A DNA stretch of 36,875 nucleotides from assembly GCA_017744515.1 (NCBI GenBank), contig JAGIBF010000081.1, positions 1 through 36,875 of the forward strand. The letters are read 5' to 3'. The DNA is from Niastella sp. (lineage in GTDB: Bacteria > Bacteroidota > Bacteroidia > Chitinophagales > Chitinophagaceae). The position numbers and the translations under genes were made by a program. Below are positions 14,379-22,718 of the stretch, piece by piece; within the stretch, counting starts at the first letter, position 1; every line of letters begins with the position of its first letter. Below the pieces are notes generated by a model, which did not search any database, was not told where the DNA came from, and worked only from the letters and a program-made list of their open reading frames with translations.

Positions 14379-15206
14379 TCATTGCTTTAAAGCCACAAAC
14401 ATAGTACGATTGTAGTGTTGCGTATAATTGTCCGGGAAAATATCACCCGTATAGTTAAATTGTTCAAATACGTGATTGAATCCTGCATCGTGCAATGCCT
14501 GCGTCAGGTCTTTTTTGCACAACCAGAACGACCGGTTGTTATTGTAGGATGCCCAAAGAGATTTTTCAATCTTTGCCCTATCCTGATTAGGGCTCCATTC
14601 CTTAAACCACCTTCCGCGAAAGCCTTCATTTTTCGTTAAAGCAGAAAGCCGGTAATTTTTCTGATATTCCAGGAAATGGGTTCTTTTTTGAATGGGACCA
14701 ATAACATATTTGTTGAGAAAACCCAATCGGTACCTGATGTCCCGTTCAGGAGCAAAATGCGTATTGAGCAGTAACAGTTTATTGGTATTGTCGCCAATCC
14801 TTTTCAGGAAATCAACAGGATCATTCAAATGATATAACAACCCGTAACAAAGAGTAACATCAAACTTGCCGTAGTTGGCCACATTTCTTACATCATCCTG
14901 TGCAAAATGTAAATTGGGCAAATTCAGGTTTTCCTTTACATAATTACATTTTGCGATGTTGTCTTCACGCGCTTCTATACCCAGACTGTCAAAGCCTAAT
15001 TTAGCCAGTTCCGCAGTATAGGCCCCCTCCAGGCATCCAAGATCTACAGATCTCAGCTTATTCCTTTCTTCCCGAGAACCTGGCAGAAACAGATCAATGG
15101 TACTTTTAATAGATGTCCAGACAGCACTGTCACTAAAAAGGATATGGTCATCGCCCAGTGTCTTCTTCCCATTATTTAGCAATATGTTATGGGCTGTAAA
15201 CTGCAT
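14379..15206 (-). CDS. Class I SAM-dependent methyltransferase
   Basis: 275 residues. Motif I is RSVDLGCLEGAYTAELAKLG, followed by the post-I acidic residue in GIEAREDNIAKC, motif II/III (HFAQDDVRNVANYGKFDVTL) and motif IV-V (CYGLLYHLNDPVDFLKRIGD). The layout matches Methyltransf_23/25-like enzymes; the central W-rich region (RGRWFKEWSP) and the C-terminal FNYTGDIFPD are probably substrate-specific. A TATTTTG element at 15237-15243, read on the minus strand, sits about 30 bases upstream of the ATG and may be its promoter. The gene is divergent from the glycosyltransferase pair at 15305. The target is unknown; a sugar residue is the likely substrate by context. Confidence 0.85.
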   Translation of the reverse strand: MQFTAHNILLNNGKKTLGDDHILFSDSAVWTSIKSTIDLFLPGSREERNKLRSVDLGCLEGAYTAELAKLGFDSLGIEAREDNIAKCNYVKENLNLPNLHFAQDDVRNVANYGKFDVTLCYGLLYHLNDPVDFLKRIGDNTNKLLLLNTHFAPERDIRYRLGFLNKYVIGPIQKRTHFLEYQKNYRLSALTKNEGFRGRWFKEWSPNQDRAKIEKSLWASYNNNRSFWLCKKDLTQALHDAGFNHVFEQFNYTGDIFPDNYTQHYNRTMFVALKQ

Positions 15207-15282
15207 GGTATGAATAGGTTAATGTTGGAAAGGGCGCAAAATACGTAAATAATCCTATCAAATACCTGCTAAATATTTTACC

Positions 15283-15290
15283 TACTTTTG
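15283..15290 (+). promoter_or_regulatory. Bacteroidota-type -7 box for the glycosyltransferase pair
   Basis: TACTTTTG fits TAnnTTTG exactly. Predicted transcription would start near 15297, which leaves about 8 bases to ATG 15305 or about 26 to ATG 15323. Confidence 0.6.
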
Positions 15291-15304
15291 CAAGCGCCAT
15301 ACCA

Positions 15305-16270
15305 ATGGCCTACAACTGTTATATGACATTTCCCGTTCTCATATCGATATGTATCCCGGCCTATAAAAATGTTGACTACCTCACAAGAATCCTGGACTCT
15401 GTTAAAGCACAAACGTTCCGGGATTTTGAAGTGGTAATAACGGATGATAGTCCCGACGATAAGGTACAAGCCTTATGCGATACTTATAAAACCTCTTTCT
15501 CACTGCATTATTCAAAGAATGCCCATGCACTGGGCACACCGGAAAACTGGAATGAAGGTTTACGGCGCGCCACGGGTCAATGGATCAAGATAATGCATGA
15601 TGATGACTGGTTCAGGGAAACCACCAGCTTACAGCAGTTTGCAGATGCTATTGCCAACCATACGGGCGATCTCATTTTTTGTGCATACTATAACATCTAC
15701 CTGCACACAGGGAAGGAAGAGCCCATTGTTATTGCCGATAGCAGGGTAAAAGCATTGATGAAGGAGCCGGCGATCTTATTTGCCCGGAATATCATTGGCC
15801 CACCCAGCGTAATATTGCACCGGAACAACCAGCAGTTCTTTTATGATCCCAAAACCAAGTGGGTGGTAGATATCGACTTCTATATACGTCGCCTATCCAC
15901 AGAAAAGATCGGCTATATCAACCAGCCTTTGATCAATGTGGGCATGAGTGATCAGCAGGTAACCATGGATTGTGTAGGCAACCGGAAAGTACAAATACCA
16001 GAAAACTTTTACCTGCTAAACAAGATCGGCATACATTGCCTGCGAAACATACTTGTCTATGATGCCTGGTGGCGGCTCATGCGCAACCTGGAGGTTCGCT
16101 ATGAAAAAGAGATCAGGGAAGCTGGTTACCAGGGACCTGTTCACCAGGTCATACTGTCAATGATACATTGGCAATCCAAAATCCCACGTCGCTTATTGAC
16201 GACAGGCGTTTTCTCCAAGTTTAGTATGTTCATTCATTATCTGACACACCGACATAAATTAAGCCAGTGA
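15305..16270 (+). CDS. Glycosyltransferase family 2
   Basis: 321 residues from ATG 15305. ATG 15323 would give MTFPVLISICIPAYKN, the usual GT2 beginning, and may be the true start. A GT-A fold is seen: ISICIPAYKNVDYLTRILDS, VVITDDSPDD, a donor-site stretch NAHALGTPENWNEGLRRATG, and the metal-binding DxD-type motif in KIMHDDDWF. WVVDIDFYIRR resembles the later acidic catalytic region. It transfers a sugar from a nucleotide donor to a growing glycan on the cytoplasmic side; donor and linkage cannot be read. Its stop overlaps the GTG start of the next gene (GTGA), so the two are translationally coupled. Confidence 0.9.
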   Translation: MAYNCYMTFPVLISICIPAYKNVDYLTRILDSVKAQTFRDFEVVITDDSPDDKVQALCDTYKTSFSLHYSKNAHALGTPENWNEGLRRATGQWIKIMHDDDWFRETTSLQQFADAIANHTGDLIFCAYYNIYLHTGKEEPIVIADSRVKALMKEPAILFARNIIGPPSVILHRNNQQFFYDPKTKWVVDIDFYIRRLSTEKIGYINQPLINVGMSDQQVTMDCVGNRKVQIPENFYLLNKIGIHCLRNILVYDAWWRLMRNLEVRYEKEIREAGYQGPVHQVILSMIHWQSKIPRRLLTTGVFSKFSMFIHYLTHRHKLSQ

Positions 16271-17268
16271 TCTCTATCGTTATTGTCAATTATAAAACAC
16301 CCCAATTACTCGACAATTGCCTGAAGACGGTCTTTGAGCCGACCCCGCAGGTCGACCTGGAAGTGATTGTGGTAGATAACGCATCCGGCGATAATAGTCA
16401 GGCTTTGATCACCCGCCATTATCCTGCCGTTAAGTGGATCCAGATGGATTACAATGCAGGCTTTGCCCGGGCCAATAATGAGGGGATACGACACGCCAAG
16501 GGTGATGCGGTCCTGCTGTTGAATTCAGATACCCTGGTGGAAGACAGGGCAATAGAAAAGTGCTATGTACAGTTTATGCAATCCGCTTATGTCGCTTGTG
16601 GCGTACAATTACTGAATGAAGACCGAACCCCACAGATTTCCGGCAGTTATTTTACGGCGGGCAGCCTTAACAACCTGTTGCCCCTTCCATACATCGGGCA
16701 GTTCCTTAAGTGGCTGGGCAATGTTATGAAGGTCAAAAAACCACACGTGCCAGACACCAGGGAGGAAACCACCGTAGACTGGATCAATGGCGCCTACTTG
16801 ATGGTTAAGCAGGCTGCCATTGATAAAGCAGGGTTGATGGATGAAGATTTTTTTCTTTATGCAGAAGAGGTGGAATGGTGTAGCCGCCTAAAACGTATCG
16901 GGGAAATGTGCATTTACGGTCAATTCAATGTGGTACACCTGCAAGGCGCTACAGCCAATGAAACATTCGGATCATCGGGCAAAGGATATTACAACCTCTA
17001 TGATAAGAAAGGACTTCAAATAATGCTGTCCAATTTTTTACGTATCAGGAAACACCTTGGGACTGGTTGGTTCCTTTTTCACCTGATCACCTATACAATA
17101 GCCGTTCCCGTTTTTTTCCTGTGTAGTTTCTTCGAAAGATTATTTACCCTGCGGAATCCATTGGCAGATTGGGGCCGTGCCTCCCGGTTGGCAGGCAATG
17201 TTGCCACCCTGTGGCGTTTTGCACCCCGAATCGTCAGCAAGAAACCCTACTTCTACAAAGTTTTATAA
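16267..17268 (+). CDS. Glycosyltransferase family 2 (rhamnosyltransferase WbbL-like)
   Basis: 333 residues. It starts at GTG 16267, inside the upstream stop; no other start fits because the first fold strand (ISIVIVNYKTPQLLDNCL) follows at once. Motifs: VIVVDNASGDNS, MDYNAGFARANNEGIRHA, DxD-equivalent LLLNSDT, then the acceptor region VDWINGAYLMVKQAAIDKAG and DEDFFLYAEEVEWCSRLKR, the signature of the WbbL/rhamnosyltransferase-like subgroup. A hydrophobic segment (about residues 275-295; LFHLITYTIAVPVFFLCSFF) may tether it to the membrane. Sugar specificity is not determined. It converges on the YfhO-type gene with 82 bases between, where I see no convincing hairpin. Confidence 0.91.
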   Translation: MISIVIVNYKTPQLLDNCLKTVFEPTPQVDLEVIVVDNASGDNSQALITRHYPAVKWIQMDYNAGFARANNEGIRHAKGDAVLLLNSDTLVEDRAIEKCYVQFMQSAYVACGVQLLNEDRTPQISGSYFTAGSLNNLLPLPYIGQFLKWLGNVMKVKKPHVPDTREETTVDWINGAYLMVKQAAIDKAGLMDEDFFLYAEEVEWCSRLKRIGEMCIYGQFNVVHLQGATANETFGSSGKGYYNLYDKKGLQIMLSNFLRIRKHLGTGWFLFHLITYTIAVPVFFLCSFFERLFTLRNPLADWGRASRLAGNVATLWRFAPRIVSKKPYFYKVL

Positions 17269-17350
17269 TAACAGTTGTAACCTGCTTCGCTTACAAAAGA
17301 GAAGGGACCGCGTGAGGCAGTCACTTCTGATAATTTATCTTACAAGTATA

Positions 17351-19906
17351 TTATTTCTTAACCGCCAGCTCATTTTTGTTTTGCTTCCACAAATACCATG
17401 CACCTCCCAACAATAACAGGATGGAAATGATACCTGATATCAGCGATATCCGGTCACCCAGTATATAGTCTTCCGGCTCAAAGCGGAACTCGATAGCATG
17501 CTTGCCTGACGGTACCGGTAATCCCCTCAATGCATAATTAACTTTTACAATAGCTGTTTCTTTACCATCGATAAAAGCTTTCCATCCGGCAGGGTAATAG
17601 ATCTCACTGAACACAGCAAACTGGTTAGTAGCACCATTGAACTCGTAATTGATCTTATCGTTTTCATTCTTTATAAGCCTGATGGTGGCGGTGGAATCAA
17701 ACTGAGGAGCAAACGCTACTTTCGGCTGCTCCCGCTTATCGATGATCACGGTGTCTTTAGGATCAAAATTATCCAGTGCCGCCATTTCCGCATCCGCATT
17801 ATCTACATACTTAATGGTTTTCACCAGCCAGGCAGCTCCCAATGCGTCAGGATTCTGTTGAGCGATCGATTGACCATCCTGCGGATTCTGTACAATAAAG
17901 TATTTCGTATTCAGCATACTGTACACCTTCATATTCCCTTTCGAAAGCTGGCGCTGGATCAGGTCATCATACAAAGCCAGCCTTGCAGGGTGCTGACCAC
18001 CTACTGAATTATGGAAATAGGAAGCCCTTGAATCGAGGAACGGATTGCCACCGGTTTGATCGAGCACCCGGTAATAACCTGTATCCTGTTTTATTTGCAA
18101 GTCGGCACGATTAGCCACCAATTCACCACCTTCATCAGCCGCATGCCAATGCTTATGATTGAGGTAACGCAAATCCACACCAAGCAGGTCAATGGCTGTA
18201 AGCGCGACCAGCGCCAACGAGACCACAGTGGCGGAAACAGCCTTCTTTCTGACATAAAAGAACAACAACCCGGCAGCCAATGCTATAAAAATGATGGTAC
18301 GCGTCAGATCACCAGCAAATAGAGAGCGGCGATCATTCCTTAATCCGTTGACTACTGAACGGCCAAAATCAGTGGCCTGCTGTTGCATCTCCGGCGTGGG
18401 TTGTCCACCCTGCGCCATTTGTCGCGCCATGCCAGCTGAAAGATTTTCAGCAATCGCATTATCATTCTCGCCTTTATAGTCGAACGAAAAATACATACCA
18501 GCTACTACTACCAGCACAGCACCTGTAATGACAAGAGATAGCCTGAGCTTTTTCCAGAGCGTAGCAAGATCGTATTTATCAGAGAGCACTTCATTAAGCC
18601 CCAGCACAGCCAGTAAAGGAACTGTCAACTGGGGAATGACAAGTGCTATAGAAGGGGCCCTGAATTTGTTGTAATAGGGGAGGTGGTCGAATAGCCAAAA
18701 GTTCAGGGCTTTAAAATTACTGCCCCACGCCAGCAAAATCCCAAATACCGTTGCAGCAATAATCCAACTAAGGTGCCACTGCCTGTAAAACACCAGCCCT
18801 ACGATAAACAGGAAACAAATGACTGCACCAAAGTATACTGGCCCTGAAGTACTGGGCTGTGTGCCCCAGTAGGGAGAGTATTGCTTGGCAAACTCATTTG
18901 CCTGATCTTCTCCCATACCTGTCTTTTCGGCTATTGCTTGCGCAGTTTGAGAGTTGTCGCCAATTTCATTCACATATTGATTATCCAATACACTGATTGA
19001 ACTGCCGCCATAAAGACGCGGCACCAGGAAGGTAAAAGTCTCATTGACTCCATAACTCCAGTTAAAAGCATAATCTTTATCCAGTCCGCCTTGCGATTTA
19101 TTTTCCTTATCGATGGGCGTCAATTCAGAACGGCCACCACGCATGGTTTCTTTAACATAATCCCGGGTAGGCATCAGCATAACGGCAAAAGAAGCTGCAC
19201 TCAATCCTACAGCAACGGCGGCCAGGCAAACAATGAGCACAAACGGTTTAATAGCCTTTTCCCGTATTGCCTGGATCAGATAAGCTATGCCCAGGAAGCC
19301 GGCAATCAGAAAAGTATAATATGCCACCTGCAGGTGATTCTGGTAAAAAAGACAAGTGGTAAAGATCAGGGTAGCCATAAAGCCCAATACGTATTTCCGC
19401 TGCGCAAGCAGTATTAAACCTGCCAGCACGGCGGGAGCATACCCCATTGATGCGAATTTACTGATATGCCCTACAGCAACAATAATGGCACTATAAGAAG
19501 CAAATGCATAAGCCAATCCACCCAAAACGGCTATCCAGTTTTTCACCCGCAATACCAGACATAAAATGTAGAACCCCAAACAAGAAAGAAAAAACAGGCC
19601 CGCAGGAGCAGGCAGGAATAAGGTCAGCAATAAATGCAGGTACGAAATAGTGATATTATATTGAGATTCCAAAGCGATCTGGTAAGCTGGCATGCCACTG
19701 AGCATACTGTTGGTCCACAGCGGAAAATGGCCATGCTTCTCTTTATATTCAAACGATTGGTGAGACATGGCCTTCCAGCCAATAGAATCGTGTCCACCCA
19801 ATACCTCTCCCTTAAAGACAGGCAGGCAATAAATACAGGATATTGCAAAAAAGATGGCTATCGCTATTACGTGAGGCTGAAGTCGTTGCCAGAGCGTCTT
19901 GTTCAT
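17351..19906 (-). CDS. YfhO-family polytopic membrane protein (GT-C-like)
   Basis: 851 residues, the usual size for YfhO-family proteins of Bacteroidota. The first helix (VIAIAIFFAISCIYCLPVF) is followed by an extracytoplasmic loop with GHDSIGWKAMSHQ and LWTNSMLSGMPAYQI, as in GT-C enzymes that carry acidic residues in loop 1. Many helices follow to about residue 560, then a soluble domain (GYYRVLDQTGGNPFLDSRAS, DTVIIDKREQPKVAF, YYPAGWKAFIDGKET), then a final helix (ISLISGIISILLLLGGAWYL) and a basic tail. Some Gram-positive YfhO proteins are linked to glycosylation of lipoteichoic acid; a lipid-linked-sugar transfer role here is inference. It lies downstream of the glycosyltransferase at 19987 on the same strand, with a promoter-like element in the 80-base gap. 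Confidence 0.85.
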   Translation of the reverse strand: MNKTLWQRLQPHVIAIAIFFAISCIYCLPVFKGEVLGGHDSIGWKAMSHQSFEYKEKHGHFPLWTNSMLSGMPAYQIALESQYNITISYLHLLLTLFLPAPAGLFFLSCLGFYILCLVLRVKNWIAVLGGLAYAFASYSAIIVAVGHISKFASMGYAPAVLAGLILLAQRKYVLGFMATLIFTTCLFYQNHLQVAYYTFLIAGFLGIAYLIQAIREKAIKPFVLIVCLAAVAVGLSAASFAVMLMPTRDYVKETMRGGRSELTPIDKENKSQGGLDKDYAFNWSYGVNETFTFLVPRLYGGSSISVLDNQYVNEIGDNSQTAQAIAEKTGMGEDQANEFAKQYSPYWGTQPSTSGPVYFGAVICFLFIVGLVFYRQWHLSWIIAATVFGILLAWGSNFKALNFWLFDHLPYYNKFRAPSIALVIPQLTVPLLAVLGLNEVLSDKYDLATLWKKLRLSLVITGAVLVVVAGMYFSFDYKGENDNAIAENLSAGMARQMAQGGQPTPEMQQQATDFGRSVVNGLRNDRRSLFAGDLTRTIIFIALAAGLLFFYVRKKAVSATVVSLALVALTAIDLLGVDLRYLNHKHWHAADEGGELVANRADLQIKQDTGYYRVLDQTGGNPFLDSRASYFHNSVGGQHPARLALYDDLIQRQLSKGNMKVYSMLNTKYFIVQNPQDGQSIAQQNPDALGAAWLVKTIKYVDNADAEMAALDNFDPKDTVIIDKREQPKVAFAPQFDSTATIRLIKNENDKINYEFNGATNQFAVFSEIYYPAGWKAFIDGKETAIVKVNYALRGLPVPSGKHAIEFRFEPEDYILGDRISLISGIISILLLLGGAWYLWKQNKNELAVKK

Positions 19907-19920
19907 GTTGTTATTATTGA

Positions 19921-19946
19921 CAGAAGGGCAAAATAATGCAATTTTA
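19921..19946 (-). promoter_or_regulatory. Promoter-like element upstream of the YfhO-type gene (copy 1 of a shared element)
   Basis: On the plus strand the segment contains CAAAATAATGCAATTTTA; on the minus strand this gives TTATTTTG (a one-mismatch TAnnTTTG) 22 bases before ATG 19906. The 21 bases 19926-19946 are identical to 21116-21136 upstream of the next minus-strand gene. Confidence 0.5.
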
Positions 19947-19965
19947 TAGCAAATCGGGGCATTAA

Positions 19966-19998
19966 TTTATACAATGTTGGGGATAGCTATTGTATAAA
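19966..19998 (-). terminator. AT-rich terminator hairpin overlapping the glycosyltransferase stop codon
   Basis: TTTATACAAT (19966-19975) is a perfect 10-bp inverted match to ATTGTATAAA (19989-19998), with a 13-base loop. The stop codon at 19987-19989 overlaps the distal arm. The stem is AT-rich and not followed by a strong T-run, so termination may be partial. Confidence 0.5.
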
Positions 19999-21090
19999 CC
20001 GGGCCGCCTTTTGCGCAATATTGCCCCAATAAAAATGTTGAAAGTAAGCAGGCGATTGATCAGCTTCGTACCGGGCAGCCTCCACTACAGCCTGTGCAAA
20101 TCCTGTCAGCGCATCGTCGGTGATCACCAGCTTGCCATTACAAATAGCCGGATCAACCCCAATAGCGCCATTTTGCGAAGACACCGCATTCATATTATGT
20201 CCCAGCGCTTCCACCAGTTTGGTTTTGATACCACCGCCTTCCACCACGGGATTCAGGAACACATCACACCCTTTAAAATACAGATCGATATCCGGCACAA
20301 AACCGGCAAAGACGATATTGGGGTGGGGCTGGCTGGTCAGTTCAGCAGGAATATCCTTTCCACAGATCAGGATGGTATAGTTAAAATCATGAATAGCCTG
20401 CAGTTCGGGGTTAACCTGGTTGATGATACGACGCAAAGCGTTGAGATTGGGCAAATAATTAAAAGCCCCGTTGAACAGTAACAGGCGGTGATGGGCAGGT
20501 ATACCATGTTGCCTGAGCAGCGCTTCCCGTGCAGCTGCTTTTTCCGCCTTTGAAGGGCAGGCATTCCATTCAATACCATAAGTAACCACCATACACTGCT
20601 CAGGTGAAAGCCCCAAATGCCGGATGGCATATTGCCTGTCATCTTCCTGTTTGAAGAAATTATAGTCAGCCCGCCCGTGAACCCACTTTTCGTACAGCCA
20701 TAACAATTTCCACCAGGGCTTACCCAATGTTTTGAAACGCGTACCCTCGATATTGTGAGAATGCACGATCAGTTTAACACCGGCAAACCATTTGAGCAGC
20801 ACAGCCATCCAGCCATAATAAGGATGTTCAAGCTCTACATGCGTCACCTGGTGTTGCCGGATGAGCCGGCGCAGTTTAAAAAAGTAAAAAGGATTGATAT
20901 AACGTCCAATGCCGTCCGACAGGATGTTCAACATTTCATAACCTTCAGCAAAAGCAGGATCATTTTTCCGGGTAGACACTGCCAGAAAAGGAACTTCACG
21001 ACTAAAATATTTGTAGAATAAAGCAATGCCTTTTTGCCCTCCCATTTTAGCAGGAAATATGGGATACGATACCAGGCCCAACACTTTCAT
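19987..21090 (-). CDS. Glycosyltransferase family 1/4-like (GT-B fold)
   Basis: 367 residues from ATG 21090; the frame can be opened three bases further by TTG 21093, but the ATG is preferred. GT-B features: N-terminal VLGLVSYPIFPAKMGGQKGI, a central linker with EHPYYGWMAVLLKWFAGVKL and VHSHNIEGTRFKTLG, and the C-terminal nucleotide-sugar domain with LLLFNGAFNYLPN, IVFAGFVPDIDLYFKGCDVF and the E-rich donor motif NPVVEGGGIKTKLVEAL. These are typical of GT4 retaining transferases. Donor and acceptor cannot be told. A shared promoter-like element lies at 21111-21136. The intergenic region is divergent towards the small membrane protein at 21151. Confidence 0.88.
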   Translation of the reverse strand: MKVLGLVSYPIFPAKMGGQKGIALFYKYFSREVPFLAVSTRKNDPAFAEGYEMLNILSDGIGRYINPFYFFKLRRLIRQHQVTHVELEHPYYGWMAVLLKWFAGVKLIVHSHNIEGTRFKTLGKPWWKLLWLYEKWVHGRADYNFFKQEDDRQYAIRHLGLSPEQCMVVTYGIEWNACPSKAEKAAAREALLRQHGIPAHHRLLLFNGAFNYLPNLNALRRIINQVNPELQAIHDFNYTILICGKDIPAELTSQPHPNIVFAGFVPDIDLYFKGCDVFLNPVVEGGGIKTKLVEALGHNMNAVSSQNGAIGVDPAICNGKLVITDDALTGFAQAVVEAARYEADQSPAYFQHFYWGNIAQKAARFIQ

Positions 21091-21110
21091 CAAAACATGT
21101 CTATTTTTAA

Positions 21111-21136
21111 CAGATGGGCAAAATAATGCAATTTTA
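21111..21136 (-). promoter_or_regulatory. Promoter-like element between divergent genes (copy 2 of a shared element)
   Basis: Contains the same 21 bases (21116-21136) as 19926-19946. On the minus strand TTATTTTG ends 28 bases before ATG 21090. The core AAAATAATGCAATTTT is nearly self-complementary, so it might also serve the divergent gene at 21151. Confidence 0.5.
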
Positions 21137-21150
21137 CACCAACTCGACCT

Positions 21151-21432
21151 ATGCAGAAGTTATTATTTTTCTCCCGGGTAGCCTTTATTTGCAACATTTG
21201 CTTCCTGCTCACCTGGCTTATGCGGTACCTGCCACCGATGCAGCAAGGCCATATCGCCTCCACGGTGGTCATATTGGGTATAGGACTATCCGTGATATTG
21301 AATGTGATCGTTAATTTTTTTATTATTGTATTCCTATTGCAAAGAAAGCCAGTGTGGCAGTTTATTCCACGGTGGGTGGCAATAGCCAATGCACTGTTTC
21401 TGATCGCTCAATTAATCCTGTTGCTTAAATGA
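21151..21432 (+). CDS. Small three-span membrane protein coupled to the queuosine-precursor transporter
   Basis: 93 residues with no family I recognise. Three hydrophobic segments are visible: about residues 7-25 (SRVAFICNICFLLTWLM), 36-60 (IASTVVILGIGLSVILNVIV and following) and 73-92 (WVAIANALFLIAQLILLLK). The N-terminus has few charges (MQKLL). Its TGA overlaps the ATG of the transporter gene (ATGA, 21429-21432), so the two are translationally coupled and presumably work together or share expression. It could be an accessory or independent membrane protein. The coding call rests on the overlap and hydrophobic pattern, not on homology. Confidence 0.75.
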   Translation: MQKLLFFSRVAFICNICFLLTWLMRYLPPMQQGHIASTVVILGIGLSVILNVIVNFFIIVFLLQRKPVWQFIPRWVAIANALFLIAQLILLLK

Positions 21433-22205
21433 TCCATAATATAATCAAAGACAAGCCAACCCGCCTGTTCATCATACTGGGAGGCTTTTTTATTGCCAAT
21501 GCCATCGTGGCCGAAGTAACCGGCGTAAAAGTATTCTCCCTCGAAGATACCCTTGGCTTTCCCAAAGCCAGTATCGACCTGCTGGGCGAAAAAGGACTAT
21601 CCTTTAGTCTTACCGTGGGCGTTATTCCCTGGCCGGTGATCTTCGTCATGACAGATATCATCAATGAATATTATGGCGTGCGCGGCGTACGTTTTCTGTC
21701 GATTCTTACAGTGGTGCTGATCGCCTTCGCCTTCCTGGTCTTTTACCTTGGCATTCATACGGTGCCCGACAGTGGCTGGCGCTACCGTGGATTGGAACCT
21801 GGGGTCTCCGACCAACAAGGAGCCTATGTACAGGTGTTGGGGCAGGGCATGAACATCATTATCGGTTCCATTGCCGCCTTTATCATCGGGCAATTGCTCG
21901 ACGCCTTTATATTCCGGAAGATCAAAAAAGTAACAGGAGAGAAAGCCATCTGGATGCGGGCCACCATCAGTACACTGGCTTCCCAATTCATCGATAGCAT
22001 TGTAGTGACCTTCGTGGCATTTTACCTGTTCAAAGACTTTAGTCTGGCTACAGTAACCGCCTGGGCACTCACCGCCTATATGTATAAATTCCTGGTAGCT
22101 GTATTGATGACACCAGTCATCTACCTGGTACATGGCATTATCGAGCGCTACCTTGGACACGACCTGGCGGCCAACATGAAAGAAGCAGCAATGAGAGATA
22201 GGTAA
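21429..22205 (+). CDS. yhhQ: Queuosine-precursor transporter (YhhQ/VUT_1 family)
   Basis: 258 residues, polytopic inner-membrane protein. After KDKPTRLFIILGGFFIANAI come EVTGVKVFSL, GVIPWPVIFVMTDIINEYYG, GSIAAFIIGQLLDAFIFRKI, TISTLASQFIDSIVVTFVAF and WALTAYMYKFLVAVLMTPVI, which together give the YhhQ pattern including the conserved TDIINEYYG stretch. The family imports 7-cyano-7-deazaguanine or related precursors used for queuosine tRNA modification. A salvage rather than full synthesis role is plausible, but no tgt or que genes are in the window. Its stop abuts the stop of the GNAT gene on the other strand (22205/22206). Confidence 0.88.
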   Translation: MIHNIIKDKPTRLFIILGGFFIANAIVAEVTGVKVFSLEDTLGFPKASIDLLGEKGLSFSLTVGVIPWPVIFVMTDIINEYYGVRGVRFLSILTVVLIAFAFLVFYLGIHTVPDSGWRYRGLEPGVSDQQGAYVQVLGQGMNIIIGSIAAFIIGQLLDAFIFRKIKKVTGEKAIWMRATISTLASQFIDSIVVTFVAFYLFKDFSLATVTAWALTAYMYKFLVAVLMTPVIYLVHGIIERYLGHDLAANMKEAAMRDR

Positions 22206-22709
22206 CTACAGGCTTTTTTCCATTACATAGTCATTCATGTAATAGTCATGACCAATATCGATGTCCTCCTCTTTGGTCACGATGAAACCCAGCTTTTCGT
22301 AGAACTGGCGTGCTTTGTTGTGCCGGTTCACATTGAGACGTAGCGTTGTTGCTTCCGGAGTAGGGAGTTGGTCGATAATGAAATCTATCAGATTCTTGCC
22401 GATACCTTTCCCCTGGGTTTTAGGATGAACGTATAGTTTGTGCAGTTTGTATACACCAGCTTCACGGAGCGGGGAGTAGGAGGCAAAACCTATCGGCTCT
22501 TCATTCAACTCCGCCAGCAGGAACACATGCTTATGCCTTACCATTTGCTGCTGCAGGGAATCGGGACTGTAAATAAGGTCCATCATGTATTGCAGTTGTT
22601 CCGGCGACAGGATGGAGCTATAAGTGCCGGGCCATATTTGTTGTGCGAGATATCCTATAGTGGCAAGATCGTCAATACCCGCTGTCCGGATAACTAATTC
22701 ATCATTCAT
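22206..22709 (-). CDS. GNAT-family N-acetyltransferase
   Basis: 167 residues. GNAT landmarks: LAELNEEPIGFASYS (strand beta 2-3), motif A YKLHKLYVHPKTQGKGIGKNLIDF with the acetyl-CoA pyrophosphate-binding QGKGIG loop, LRLNVNRHNKARQFYEKLGF (motif B, typical of RimI-like enzymes), and the tail GHDYYMNDYVMEKSL. It transfers an acetyl group from acetyl-CoA to an amine, possibly a protein N-terminus or small molecule; substrate unknown. The gene lies 9 bases downstream of the PrsW-type gene, so the two are probably one transcript. Confidence 0.87.
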   Translation of the reverse strand: MNDELVIRTAGIDDLATIGYLAQQIWPGTYSSILSPEQLQYMMDLIYSPDSLQQQMVRHKHVFLLAELNEEPIGFASYSPLREAGVYKLHKLYVHPKTQGKGIGKNLIDFIIDQLPTPEATTLRLNVNRHNKARQFYEKLGFIVTKEEDIDIGHDYYMNDYVMEKSL

Positions 22710-22718
22710 ATATCAAAA

